In this document: piece after piece, positions 46,747-55,343 of the stretch
Layout: each line of letters starts with the position of its first letter
How positions within the stretch are numbered: position 1 is the first letter of the stretch
From: DASYTH01 sp035762905
GTDB taxonomy: Bacteria; Actinomycetota; Actinomycetes; Mycobacteriales; Pseudonocardiaceae
Length of the DNA stretch: 64,000 bases
Direction of reading: 5' to 3'
NCBI RefSeq assembly: GCF_035762905.1
Contig: NZ_DASUCC010000095.1
Coordinates: forward strand, 62,001-126,000
Made by a program: the position numbers and the translations under genes
The notes under the pieces: model-generated
Told to the model about the DNA's origin: nothing
Seen by the model: only the letters and a program-made list of their open reading frames with translations
Databases searched by the model: none

Positions 46747-48723
46747 CTACGTCCCCTCGTCCTGCGTCGGGTCGGTACTGGGTTCTCTCGCGGGCACCGT
46801 GGTGAGCGCCGCGTGCACCGCCTGCGCGGTGTGGGCGCCGATGCCCGGCGCCCCGCTGATTTCCTCGAGGCTCGCCTCACGCAGTCGCTTGAGCGAGCCG
46901 AAATGCTTCAGCAGGGCGGATTTCCGGGTCTGTCCGAGCCCGGGGATGCCGTCGAGGGCGGACGTGATCATCCGCTTGGACCGGCGCTGGCGGTGGTAGC
47001 TGATGGCGAACCGGTGCGCCTCGTCCCGCACCCGCTGCAACAGGTAGAGCGCCTCGCTGGCGCGCGGCAGGATGCACGGCTCGGCCTCGGCGGGTAACCA
47101 GACCTCCTCCAGCCGCTTGGCCAGACCGACCACCGCCACGTCGCTGACCCCCAGCTTGACCAGCACGTCCGCGGCCGCGTTGGCCTGCGGGCCGGCGCCG
47201 TCCACCACGAGCAGGTTCGGGGCGTAGGCGAACTTGCGCGGCCGGCCGGTCTCCGGGTCGATCCCCGGGTTGGGCCCGGGGTTCGCGGACTCGTTGAGGT
47301 AGCGGTAGAACCGCCGGCGGACCACCTCGGCGATCGCGGCCACGTCGCCCTCGCCGGCCGCTTCCTTGACCGCGAACCGGCGGTACTCGGACTTGCGGGC
47401 CAGCCCGTCCTCGAACACCACCAGCGAGGCCACCACGTCGCTGCCCTGGATGTGGCTGATGTCCACGCACTCGATCCGCAGTGGCGCGGTGTCCAGCCCG
47501 AGCGCGTCCTGCAGCTCCTGCAGCGCGGCCGAGCGCGCGCTCAGGTCACCGGCCCGGCGCAGCTTGTGCTGGGTGAACGCCTCCTTGGCGTTGCGCGCCA
47601 CGGTCTCCATCAGCGCCTTCTTGTCCCCGCGCTGCGGCACCCGCAGCCGCACCCGGGCACCGCGCAGGCCGCACAGCCACTGCTCGATCGGGCCGGTGTC
47701 CTCCGGCAGCTCGGGCACCAGCACCTCGCGCGGCACCCCGCCGCCCTCGGCGCCACTCTCCGCGGCGTACTCCGCCTGGTCGCCGTAGAACTGGGTGAGG
47801 AACTGGGTCACCAGGTTCGACGTGTTTCCGGCTGTGTTGTCCACCTCCACCTTGTCGACCACCCAGCCGCGCTGACCGCGGACCCGCCCGCCACGCACGT
47901 GGAACACCTGGACCGCGGCCTCAAGGTCGTCCTGGGCGAAGGCCACCACGTCGGCGTCGGTGCCCGAGCCCAGCACCACGGCCTGCTTCTCCATCGCCCG
48001 GCGCAGTGCCCCGAGGTCGTCGCGCAGCCGGGCGGCCCGCTCGAACTCCAGCCCGGCCGACGCCGCGTTCATCTCCCGTTCCAACCGGCGCATCATCGTG
48101 TCGGTGCGCCCGGCGAGAAAGTCGCAGAAGTCGGTGACGATCGACCGGTGCTCCGCCTCGGACACCCGGCCGACGCACGGCGCCGAGCACTTGCCGATGT
48201 AGCCGAGCAGGCACGGACGGCCGATCTGCCCGTGCCGCTTGAACACCCCGGCCGAGCAGGTGCGCGACGGGAACACCCGCAGCAGCAGGTCCAGCGTCTC
48301 CCGGATGGCCCAGGCGTGCGCGTACGGACCGAAGTAGCGCACCCCGCGCCGGCGCGGGCCGCGGTAGACGTGCAACCGCGGGAACTCCTCGTTCAGGGTC
48401 ACGGCGAGCACGGGATAGGACTTGTCGTCCCGGTAGCGGACGTTGAACCGCGGGTCGAACTCCTTGATCCAGTTGTACTCCAGCTGCAACGCCTCGACCT
48501 CGGTGGACACCACGGTCCACTCGACGGCGGCGGCCGTGGTGACCATCTGCGCGGTGCGCGGGTGCAGCAGGGCCACGTCGGCGAAGTAGGAGTTCAGCCG
48601 GCCGCGCAGGCTCTTGGCCTTGCCGACGTAGATCACCCGGCCGGCGGCGTCCCGGAACTTGTAGACGCCCGGAGCGTCCGGAATGGTCCCGGGAGATGGA
48701 CGGTAGGTGGACGGATCGGCCAC
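46747..48723 (-). CDS. uvrC: Excinuclease ABC subunit C
   Basis: A 658-residue nuclease making both incisions in nucleotide-excision repair. Order: GIY-YIG domain (GVYKFRDAAGRVIYVGKAKS), Cys-rich segment (CLLGYIGKCSAPC), UvrB-binding UVR motif (AASAGLEFERAARLRDDL), RNase H-like domain (ECVDISHIQGSD) and C-terminal helix-hairpin-helix pair. It starts at GTG 48723 and probably heads uvrC-rapZ-yvcK-whiA. Confidence 0.98.
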   Translation of the reverse strand: MADPSTYRPSPGTIPDAPGVYKFRDAAGRVIYVGKAKSLRGRLNSYFADVALLHPRTAQMVTTAAAVEWTVVSTEVEALQLEYNWIKEFDPRFNVRYRDDKSYPVLAVTLNEEFPRLHVYRGPRRRGVRYFGPYAHAWAIRETLDLLLRVFPSRTCSAGVFKRHGQIGRPCLLGYIGKCSAPCVGRVSEAEHRSIVTDFCDFLAGRTDTMMRRLEREMNAASAGLEFERAARLRDDLGALRRAMEKQAVVLGSGTDADVVAFAQDDLEAAVQVFHVRGGRVRGQRGWVVDKVEVDNTAGNTSNLVTQFLTQFYGDQAEYAAESGAEGGGVPREVLVPELPEDTGPIEQWLCGLRGARVRLRVPQRGDKKALMETVARNAKEAFTQHKLRRAGDLSARSAALQELQDALGLDTAPLRIECVDISHIQGSDVVASLVVFEDGLARKSEYRRFAVKEAAGEGDVAAIAEVVRRRFYRYLNESANPGPNPGIDPETGRPRKFAYAPNLLVVDGAGPQANAAADVLVKLGVSDVAVVGLAKRLEEVWLPAEAEPCILPRASEALYLLQRVRDEAHRFAISYHRQRRSKRMITSALDGIPGLGQTRKSALLKHFGSLKRLREASLEEISGAPGIGAHTAQAVHAALTTVPAREPSTDPTQDEGT

Positions 48724-48766
48724 CCACCCAGCCTACGGCGGAGCACCGACGGCGCCGCCGAGGTGG

Positions 48767-48970
48767 TCAGCCCACCGGCGTGACCGCCGGCACCCGCGCC
48801 CGGCTGGACACGCCGATACGCGCGGCGAGCTCGTCGAGGGCCTCGTTCATCAGCCGCTCGTGCCAGACGGTCCGGACGATGTGCGCCTCGACCCGGGCCT
48901 GTTGCAGGTCGAGCCAGGCCTTGTGAATGACCCGCTCGAGATCACGATTGGAGACAGGAAGGCGGCGCAT
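48767..48970 (-). CDS. Small conserved hypothetical protein (67 aa)
   Basis: A 67-residue, mostly helical, basic and acidic protein without membrane segments. It contains IHKAWLDLQQARVEAHIVRTVW. GGGGGTAGACG stands before the ATG. Codon use matches its neighbours and it lies 43 bp upstream of uvrC on the same strand. No function is assigned; the gene call itself is moderately secure. Confidence 0.6.
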   Translation of the reverse strand: MRRLPVSNRDLERVIHKAWLDLQQARVEAHIVRTVWHERLMNEALDELAARIGVSSRARVPAVTPVG

Positions 48971-49082
48971 CGTCTACCCCCGGGCATGTCCAACAGCCAC
49001 AACGGTCCCATCCATGGTGGCTGAGGAGAGTGGAGCCGGGCTGGACGGTCGGTCGAGCCGTCCCGCCTACGCTCCCGGGAGT

Positions 49083-49586
49083 TCAGGACAGCGTCACGTT
49101 GCCGCTTGCCACCGACACCGGCACGGTGCTCAGCGGGGCGGTCGCCGGACCCCGCTTGACGTCACCGGTGGCCGCGTCGAACTCGCTGCCGTGGTTGGGA
49201 CAGGTGATCGTGTCGCCGTCCGGCGGGTCCACGGTGGTGCCCTGGTGGGTGCAGGACGCGTCGTAGGCCTTCACCTCGTCGCCGGACCGGATCAGCAGCA
49301 GCTTTCCGCCGCCCGGCTTGTCCACGATCAGCCCACCGCCATCGGGCACGTCGGTCAGCGCGGCCAGCGTGGTGCCGCCACCACCTCCGCCGCCACCGGT
49401 GGGGGCTCCCCCGGTCGGCGCGCCGCCACCGCCGCCACCGCCGCTGCCGCCGCCTCCGCTCGAGCCGCTGTCACTGCACGCGGCGGCGAGTGCGCCCGGG
49501 GCCAGCAACGCGACGACGAGACCGCACAGCATCTCGCGCCGCGAGCTGGTGGACTCCGGATCTGTGGTGGGCTCGACAGCAGTCAC
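49083..49586 (-). CDS. Tat-exported Rieske [2Fe-2S] lipoprotein
   Basis: A 167-residue exported Rieske protein. The N-terminus has a twin-arginine signal SRREMLCGLVVALLAPG ending in a lipobox-like LAAAC. A Gly/Ser-rich linker of about 35 residues follows (about 43-75). The C-terminal domain carries CTHQG and CPNHGS cluster ligands. It is likely membrane-tethered outside the cell and may pass electrons. No oxygenase partner is adjacent. Confidence 0.92.
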   Translation of the reverse strand: MTAVEPTTDPESTSSRREMLCGLVVALLAPGALAAACSDSGSSGGGGSGGGGGGGAPTGGAPTGGGGGGGGTTLAALTDVPDGGGLIVDKPGGGKLLLIRSGDEVKAYDASCTHQGTTVDPPDGDTITCPNHGSEFDAATGDVKRGPATAPLSTVPVSVASGNVTLS

Positions 49587-49709
49587 GCAACTCCTCCTAG
49601 CGGAATCACCTATGTATGTGCTCGATTACTTAGGCATACACCCAAACGTACGCACCGGCCTGTCCAACGGTTCAGTCCTGACAGCCGAATGACAGCATGA
49701 CCGGGCCCG

Positions 49710-49715
49710 TACCCT
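49710..49715 (+). promoter_or_regulatory. Leaderless -10 box TACCCT
   Basis: TACCCT ends six bases before the GTG at 49722 and there is no ribosome-binding site. It has the same sequence and spacing as the mptB box. Confidence 0.5.
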
Positions 49716-49721
49716 GCCCCG

Positions 49722-50117
49722 GTGACCCTTGACGCCGTCTGGACGCGGGCCCTGCTCGCGGCCGGTCTGGTTGCGGTCGCCCTGCTCGGGGCGAGCCTAC
49801 CGACGCACGCCCTGCCGTCCACCGTGGTCGTGCTGGTGCCCTCGGCGCTGATCCTGGTGCTCGCCGTACGCCGCACGCCGGAGCCGGCGGAGAAGTCCCC
49901 GCGGATGCGGCGCGGCGTGCTGCTCTGGTCGCTGCTGGCGCTGGCCGGGCTGGCCTGGGAGGCCTATGCGTTCGTCCGGCAGCCGGACTGGAGCCGGGCG
50001 GACCCGGCCAACCCGACCCTGTCCACCCTGCTGGACCCGGTGCTCGAGCAGGGACCGCTGCGGATCGCCGGGTGGCTGTTGTGGCTGTGGGCCGGCTGGC
50101 GGCTGGTGACCCGATGA
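49722..50117 (+). CDS. Small membrane protein (131 aa)
   Basis: A hydrophobic 131-residue protein with about four membrane segments and a short loop RRTPEPAEKSPRMRR. I recognise it only as one of a pair of small actinobacterial membrane proteins. Its TGA is the first part of a stop-anchored repeat leading to the next gene's ATG. Function unknown. Confidence 0.75.
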   Translation: MTLDAVWTRALLAAGLVAVALLGASLPTHALPSTVVVLVPSALILVLAVRRTPEPAEKSPRMRRGVLLWSLLALAGLAWEAYAFVRQPDWSRADPANPTLSTLLDPVLEQGPLRIAGWLLWLWAGWRLVTR

Positions 50118-50136
50118 GCGAGCTTGCGAGCGAATC
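50115..50136 (+). repeat. Stop-anchored dispersed repeat, short copy
   Basis: The whole spacer is TGAGCGAGCTTGCGAGCGAA followed by TC and then the next ATG. The TGA is the stop of the upstream gene and the ATG at 50137 begins the next. This is the most compact form of the family. Confidence 0.85.
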
Positions 50137-50337
50137 ATGACCGACCGCACGGTGATCATCATCGGCTTCGTCGTGGTGCTGACCGCAACGGTGGCCGCGG
50201 TGCTGCTGTCCCACCTGCGCCGGGACCGGGTGGCCACGCTGGCCGAGACGGTCGCCCAGCTGACCAGGACCCGGGCCGCGAAGATCGTCGCCGTGCTGGT
50301 CTGGGCCTGGCTCGGCTGGCACTTCCTGGCCCGGTGA
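50137..50337 (+). CDS. Small membrane protein (66 aa), DUF6186-like
   Basis: A 66-residue protein with two membrane helices (about 5-24 and 48-64) and a charged middle SHLRRDRVATLAETVAQLTRTR. It resembles the small DUF6186 proteins, from memory. It follows the 131-residue membrane protein with only a repeat between them, so the two are probably co-expressed. Confidence 0.72.
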   Translation: MTDRTVIIIGFVVVLTATVAAVLLSHLRRDRVATLAETVAQLTRTRAAKIVAVLVWAWLGWHFLAR

Positions 50338-50343
50338 GCGCAG

Positions 50344-50781
50344 TCAGGTCGCGTCGCGGTGCAGCCGGCGCAGGGTGCGCATGGCGGCGACGGCGCGCTC
50401 GCCGTCCATAGCCTGGATCGCCAGCACCGGCACGTACTCGTCGGCCGGCAGCTCAAGGCGGGCCCACCGGGCGCCGTCCGGGAAGGCCACGTGCCGCACC
50501 TGGTCCCAGTTGAACCGGCGCGCGCCCAGCATGTTGCGCACCTCGATGCCGGTGCGGTCGGCCCGGACCCGTGGCCAGGTCGGCCACAGTGCGGCCGCGG
50601 CCAGCGCCAGGCCGATGCCGATCATGGCCACCTGGTCGGAGGTGTGGAAGTTGACCCCGGTGTCGCCTCGCTTGAGCAGCACCGCGACCACGACGAACGC
50701 CCCGAACAACAGCCCCGCCGCGATCCCGGCGACCAGCCGGACCCGGCGCGGCCGGACCTCCAGGATCACTTCCGTGGTCAT
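50344..50781 (-). CDS. PH-domain membrane protein
   Basis: A 145-residue protein. Two membrane helices lie near residues 17-38 and 51-70; a C-terminal bacterial PH-like domain follows (GIEVRNMLGARRFNWDQVRHVAFP). Members near rib genes are common in actinobacteria; function is unknown. The ATG overlaps the ribH stop (ATGA). Confidence 0.85.
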   Translation of the reverse strand: MTTEVILEVRPRRVRLVAGIAAGLLFGAFVVVAVLLKRGDTGVNFHTSDQVAMIGIGLALAAAALWPTWPRVRADRTGIEVRNMLGARRFNWDQVRHVAFPDGARWARLELPADEYVPVLAIQAMDGERAVAAMRTLRRLHRDAT

Positions 50782-51275
50782 CGGAATCCCAGCGCGTTCC
50801 CGGGCCGGCGCAGGTCCCGTAACACCAGCGCGGACTCGATCGCGGCCAGGCACGCTTCGAAGCCCTTGTCCTCGGCCGCGCCCGGCAGCCCGCACCGGTC
50901 CAGCGCCTGCTGCTCGTCCTCGACGGTCAGTACGCCGTTGCCCACCGGCGTGGCCTCGTCCAGCGACACCCGGGTCAGGCCCGCGGTCACCGAGTCGCAC
51001 ACGTACTCGAAGTGCGGCGTGCCACCGCGGATCACCACGCCGAGCGCGACCACCGCGTCGTGTCCCCTGGCCAGTTCCTGGCAGACCACCGGCAGCTCGA
51101 TCGCGCCGGCCACCCGCACCACGGTCGGCTCGGCGATGCCCGCCCGCTTCGCCGCGGCCAGCGCCCGGTCCAGCAGCGTGCCGGTGATCTCGGCGTGCCA
51201 GCGGGTGGCGGCGATGCCGAGCGTGAGGCCCGAGCCGTCCGGCACCTCCGGCTCCGGCCTACCGGTTCCACTCAT
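50778..51275 (-). CDS. ribH: 6,7-dimethyl-8-ribityllumazine synthase
   Basis: A 165-residue lumazine synthase that condenses the RibA-derived pyrimidine with the RibB product. It has RWHAEITGTLLDRA, VAGAIELPV, ALGVVIRGGTPHFEYVC and the C-terminal AAEDKGFEA. The ATG overlaps the ribBA stop. Confidence 0.96.
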   Translation of the reverse strand: MSGTGRPEPEVPDGSGLTLGIAATRWHAEITGTLLDRALAAAKRAGIAEPTVVRVAGAIELPVVCQELARGHDAVVALGVVIRGGTPHFEYVCDSVTAGLTRVSLDEATPVGNGVLTVEDEQQALDRCGLPGAAEDKGFEACLAAIESALVLRDLRRPGNALGFR

Positions 51276-52513
51276 TTGCCCGCTCCGTCGTACTGGTCCA
51301 GGTCGGACAGCTCGTGCCCCATGCGGTCCCGCTTGGTGCGCAGGTAGCGCAGGTTCTCCGGGTTGGGCCGGATCGGCAGCGGCACCCGGTCGAGCACCAT
51401 GAGCCCGTAGCCGTCCAGGCCGACCCGCTTGGCCGGGTTGTTGGTGAGCAGCCGCATCGACTTCACCCCGAGGTCGACCAGGATCTGCGCGCCCTGGCCG
51501 TAGTCCCGGGCGTCGGCCGGCACGCCGAGCGCCAGGTTCGCGTCCACCGTGTCCATGCCGTCGGTGTCCTGGAGCTGGTAGGCCTGCAGCTTGTGGATCA
51601 GGCCGATCCCCCGGCCCTCGTGCCCGCGCATGTACAGCACCACGCCTCGCCCCTCGGCGGCGACGGCCATCAGCGCGGCGTCCAGCTGCGGCCCGCAGTC
51701 GCAGCGCAGCGAGCCGAACACGTCGCCGGTCAGGCACTCCGAGTGCACCCGGACCAGCACGTCCTCGCCGTCCGCCAACTCGCCGTAGACCAGCGCGATG
51801 TGCTCGATGCCGTCCAGCACGCTGTCGTAGCCGACGCCCCGGAACGCGCCGTACTGGGTCGGTATCCGGGCCTCGCCGACCCGGACCACCTGCTTCTCCG
51901 TGCGCCGCCGGTACATGATCAGGTCGGCGATCGAGATCAGCGCCAGGTCGTGCTCGGCGGCGAACACCTCCAGTTCGTCCCGCCGGGCCATGTCCCCCTC
52001 GTCCTTCTGGGACACGATCTCGCACAGCACGCCGGCCGGGCGCAGGCCGGCCATCCGGGCCAGGTCCACCGCCGCCTCGGTGTGCCCGGGCCGGCGCAAC
52101 ACGCCGCCTTCCTTGGCACGCAACGGAACCACGTGACCGGGCCGGGTGAAGTCGGTGGGCTTGGCGTCCGGGTCGGCGAGCAGCCGGATGGTGTGCGCCC
52201 GGTCGGCGGCCGAGATGCCGGTGCTCACGCCCTCCCGGGCGTCCACGGTGACCGTGTACGCGGTGCCCCTGCGGTCCTGGTTGGTGTGGTACATCGGCGG
52301 CAGGTCGAGCCGGTCGCAGTCCGGCTCGGTCAGCGGCACGCAGATGTAGCCGGACGTGTAGCGCACCATGAACGCGACCAGTTCCGGCGTCGCCTTCTCG
52401 GCGGCGAAGATCAGATCGCCCTCGTTCTCCCGGTCCTCGTCGTCGACCACGACGACGGGCCGGCCGCTCGCGATGTCGGCGACCGCCCGGGCGATCGCGT
52501 CGAAATCAGGCAC
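51272..52513 (-). CDS. ribBA: Bifunctional DHBP synthase / GTP cyclohydrolase II
   Basis: A 413-residue fusion catalysing both entry reactions of riboflavin synthesis. The N-terminal RibB domain has DDEDRENEGDLIFAA, HVVPLRAKEGGVLRRPGHTE. The C-terminal RibA domain has the zinc ligands in HSECLTGDVFGSLRCDCG and RGHEGRGIGL. The GTG at 52513 has GGAGG upstream. It overlaps ribE by eight bases and ribH by four. Confidence 0.97.
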   Translation of the reverse strand: MPDFDAIARAVADIASGRPVVVVDDEDRENEGDLIFAAEKATPELVAFMVRYTSGYICVPLTEPDCDRLDLPPMYHTNQDRRGTAYTVTVDAREGVSTGISAADRAHTIRLLADPDAKPTDFTRPGHVVPLRAKEGGVLRRPGHTEAAVDLARMAGLRPAGVLCEIVSQKDEGDMARRDELEVFAAEHDLALISIADLIMYRRRTEKQVVRVGEARIPTQYGAFRGVGYDSVLDGIEHIALVYGELADGEDVLVRVHSECLTGDVFGSLRCDCGPQLDAALMAVAAEGRGVVLYMRGHEGRGIGLIHKLQAYQLQDTDGMDTVDANLALGVPADARDYGQGAQILVDLGVKSMRLLTNNPAKRVGLDGYGLMVLDRVPLPIRPNPENLRYLRTKRDRMGHELSDLDQYDGAGK

Positions 52514-53153
52514 CTGTGGCCTCCTCGTCGGGGATATTCTCCCTCTCCCCGGCATCCCGACGCTGTGTGACGTGTGGCATGGCCAGCTTTTCCACGTACT
52601 TGGCGAGCACGTCCACCTCGAGGTTGACCGGATCGCCCGGTTGCTTGCGGCCGAGGGTGGTCAGCTCGAGGGTGGTCGGGATCAGTGCGACGGAGAATCC
52701 CTCGGTGTCCACGTCCACCACGGTCAGCGACGCGCCGTCCACCGTGATCGAGCCCTTCTCCACGATGTAGCGGGTCAGCTGGGCCGGCGCGCCGAACCGG
52801 GTCAGTCCGTTCTCGTCCCGGGAGCGCAGCACCCCGGTGCCGTCCACGTGGCCCTGCACGATGTGCCCGCCGAGCCGCTGGCCGAGCGCGGCCGCCCGCT
52901 CCAGGTTCACCCGGTCACCGACCTGCACCTTGTCCAGGCTGGAGCGACGCAGGGTCTCGTGCACCACGTCGACGGTGAACGCGCCACCGGCCGTGGCCTC
53001 GACCACGGTCAGGCACACCCCGTTGACCGAGATCGAGTCGCCCGGCCGGGCATCCGATGTGACCAGCGGGCCCTGCACGGTCAGCCGGGCCGCGTTGGGC
53101 AGCGCCTCGACCGCCGTGATCTCCCCGAGTTCCTCGACGATCCCGGTGAACAC
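52506..53153 (-). CDS. ribE: Riboflavin synthase alpha subunit
   Basis: A 215-residue enzyme with two lumazine-binding repeats. It starts MFTGIVEELG, with SVNGVCLTVV and LGGHIVQGHVDGTG in the first half and VDGASLTVVDV in the second. It dismutates lumazine to riboflavin. GTG 53153 is preceded by AAGGAGG. It lies 14 bp after rpe; ribD is not in the cluster. Confidence 0.96.
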   Translation of the reverse strand: MFTGIVEELGEITAVEALPNAARLTVQGPLVTSDARPGDSISVNGVCLTVVEATAGGAFTVDVVHETLRRSSLDKVQVGDRVNLERAAALGQRLGGHIVQGHVDGTGVLRSRDENGLTRFGAPAQLTRYIVEKGSITVDGASLTVVDVDTEGFSVALIPTTLELTTLGRKQPGDPVNLEVDVLAKYVEKLAMPHVTQRRDAGERENIPDEEATGA

Positions 53154-53167
53154 CGTGTCCCCCTCCT

Positions 53168-53842
53168 TCAGCTCCGCCCGGATGCTCCGGCCGCCAGCCG
53201 CCGCAGTTGCGCCACCGTCTTCGCCGGGTCCGGCGCACCGTAGACCGCCGACCCGGCGACGAAGCAGTCCACTCCGGCCTCGGCAGCCCGCTCGATGGTC
53301 TCCTCGTTGATCCCGCCGTCGATCTCGACCAGCACGGTGAGCTCGCCGCTGTCCACCAGCCGGCGGGCGGCGCGCACCTTCTCCAGGACGTCCGGGATGA
53401 ACCGCTGGCCGCCGAAGCCGGGCTCGACCGACATCACCAGCAGCGTGTCGTAGTGCCGCAGCAGCTCGACGTAGGGCTCCAGCGGGGTGTTCGGCTTCAC
53501 CGACAGGCCGGCGAGCGCCCCCGCGGCGCGCAGGTCCTTCGCGATCTTGACCGGGTCCTCGGCCGCCTCAACGTGCACGGTCACGTTGTGCACCCCGGCC
53601 TCGGCGTAGCGCACCGCCCAGGTGTCCGGGTCGTCGATCATCAGGTGGCAGTCCAACGGGATGTCGGTGACCTTGCGCAGGGCCTCGACGACCGGAAGGC
53701 CGATGGTGAGGTTGGGCACGAAGTGCGCGTCCATCACGTCGACATGCAGCCAGTCGGCCCCGCGCACGGCCGCGACCTCGTCGGCGAGCCGGGCGAAGTC
53801 CGCGGACAGGATGCTCGGCGCGATCATCGGTCCGTCACTCAC
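53168..53842 (-). CDS. rpe: Ribulose-phosphate 3-epimerase
   Basis: A TIM-barrel epimerase of about 224 residues. It has IAPSILSADFARL, LHVDVMDAHFVPNLTIG, VMSVEPGFGGQRF and EIDGGINEET. Starts at 53827 (ATG), 53842 (GTG) and 53869 (GTG) are in frame; 53842 is a compromise since none has a clear ribosome-binding site. It supplies xylulose-5-phosphate for the pathway encoded at 28-36 kb and heads the rib genes. Confidence 0.95.
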   Translation of the reverse strand: MSDGPMIAPSILSADFARLADEVAAVRGADWLHVDVMDAHFVPNLTIGLPVVEALRKVTDIPLDCHLMIDDPDTWAVRYAEAGVHNVTVHVEAAEDPVKIAKDLRAAGALAGLSVKPNTPLEPYVELLRHYDTLLVMSVEPGFGGQRFIPDVLEKVRAARRLVDSGELTVLVEIDGGINEETIERAAEAGVDCFVAGSAVYGAPDPAKTVAQLRRLAAGASGRS

Positions 53843-53865
53843 ACCGTCGAGCTTATTCGCTCGGC

Positions 53866-54843
53866 TCACCCGAACCGCTCGAACGTTGCGGTGATGCCGG
53901 CTCGACTCGCGCCGTCGGCGAGCAGAAGGTGAAGTAGCACCCGGGCCTTGTACGGGTCGAGGAAACCGGACGGGATCAAGCCGCGGCCGATCAGGTCCAG
54001 CTCCGAGCCCGGATACGAGTAGGTGTGGGTGAGCATCGCCCCGGCTCCGGCGCGGGAGGCCAGCACCACCGGGATGCGCGCGGCGAGCGCTGTGACGTCC
54101 GGCACCACGCCTTCCGGCACGTGGCCGGCGCCCACTCCGGCCAGCACCAGGCCGTCGAAGCCGTCGCCGACCCGGCGCAGCAGCTCGCCGTCGTCACCGA
54201 GCGCCATCGGGACCACGCCCACCCGGATCCGGGTCAGGCCGGCGCCGATCGGCAGACAGTGCCGCGGGCCCGGCGTGGTGAGCAGCCGGGGCACGCCCTC
54301 CACGACCAGGCCGAGCGGGCCGAACCCGGGCGAGACGAACGCGCCGGTGCTCGCCGTGTGGGTCTTGCGGACCAGCCGGGCGGCGTGCACCTCGTCGGAG
54401 AACACGACCAGCGCGCCGAGGCCGCGCGCGGCGGGGCTGGCCGCCACCTGGATCGCGGCCAGCAGGTTGGCCGGGCCGTCCGGACCGGCCAGGCTCGGGT
54501 GGCGCATCGCGCCGGTCACCACGACCGGCTCCGGCCCGGGCACCGTGAGGTCGAGGAAGTACGCCACCTCCTCGAGGGTGTCGGTGCCCTGGGTGACCAC
54601 CACGCCGCCGGCTCCGGCCGCGATCTGCTCGGCGATCGCGGCGGTCAGCCCGGCCAGGTGCGCGAAGGTGATCGACGGGCTGGGCAGCGACCACAGGGAG
54701 TGGGTGGTGATCTCCACGCCGAGGTCGGCCAGGCCCGGGACGACGGCGAGGACGTCGGCGGCGGTCAGCGTGGGCACCACCCCGCCACCGCCGTCCGGCG
54801 TCATCGCGATCGTGCCGCCCATGGCGATCACCGCCACCTTCAC
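53866..54843 (-). CDS. L-asparaginase (type I/II family)
   Basis: A 325-residue amidohydrolase with both Thr active-site motifs: AMGGTIAMTPDG near residue 9 and VVVTQGTDTLEEVAYF near residue 88. No signal peptide is present, so it should be cytoplasmic. The ATG overlaps the stop of the upstream flavoprotein gene. Glutaminase side activity cannot be judged. Confidence 0.92.
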   Translation of the reverse strand: MKVAVIAMGGTIAMTPDGGGGVVPTLTAADVLAVVPGLADLGVEITTHSLWSLPSPSITFAHLAGLTAAIAEQIAAGAGGVVVTQGTDTLEEVAYFLDLTVPGPEPVVVTGAMRHPSLAGPDGPANLLAAIQVAASPAARGLGALVVFSDEVHAARLVRKTHTASTGAFVSPGFGPLGLVVEGVPRLLTTPGPRHCLPIGAGLTRIRVGVVPMALGDDGELLRRVGDGFDGLVLAGVGAGHVPEGVVPDVTALAARIPVVLASRAGAGAMLTHTYSYPGSELDLIGRGLIPSGFLDPYKARVLLHLLLADGASRAGITATFERFG

Positions 54844-55343
54844 GGCAACTCCAGCAGATCCAGCAACGGCTCCCAGGGTGCGTCGGCCGGACCGTCGTCG
54901 ACGAGCACGCCGGCCGCGCGCAGGGTGGCCAGGTGGCCGGGGAAGGCCGGGTGGTGGCGCTGGTTGTCGTCGGCCTGCGGGCGGACCACCATCGGCAGCC
55001 GGGCGCCGAGCGCCTCGCCGAGCGCGGTGAGCGCCTGGTTGTCGGCGATCCCCACGGCCAGTTTGGCCAGCGAGTTGGCGGTGGCCGGGACGAACAGGAA
55101 CGCGTCCGGCATCGGGTAGGGCTTGGGCTCGGTGGGCAGCCGCGAGGTGCTGCGCACCGGCAGCTCGGTGAGCGTCTGGAGCCGGTCCAGCTCCCCGGCC
55201 GCGGCCAGCCAGTGCGCCGCCGTCGGCGTGACGGTGATCGCCAGCCGCCAGCCCCGGCGGGCTGCGGGCCCGGCCAGCTCGAGCCGCAGCCGGTCGGTCA
55301 TCCCCCAGCCGGCCGAGGCGACCAGCCCGAGCGTCGCGGTCAC
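54840..55343 (-). CDS. Flavoprotein (phosphopantothenoylcysteine-decarboxylase-like)
   Basis: A 167-residue flavodoxin-like protein of the HFCD/flavoprotein type. It has an N-terminal VTPTAAHWL and a FVPATANSLAKLAVGIADN motif similar to FMN-binding PPC decarboxylases. It starts at GTG 55343, overlapping the rsmB stop. It lacks the CoaC catalytic pattern that I would expect, so its role is unassigned. It overlaps the asparaginase gene. Confidence 0.82.
   Translation of the reverse strand: MTATLGLVASAGWGMTDRLRLELAGPAARRGWRLAITVTPTAAHWLAAAGELDRLQTLTELPVRSTSRLPTEPKPYPMPDAFLFVPATANSLAKLAVGIADNQALTALGEALGARLPMVVRPQADDNQRHHPAFPGHLATLRAAGVLVDDGPADAPWEPLLDLLELP

Noticed and set aside
49290..49480. 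GCC/CCG-type microsatellite resembling a repeat array
   Set aside because: It is the coding sequence of the Gly-rich linker of the Rieske lipoprotein, not a CRISPR or transposon repeat.
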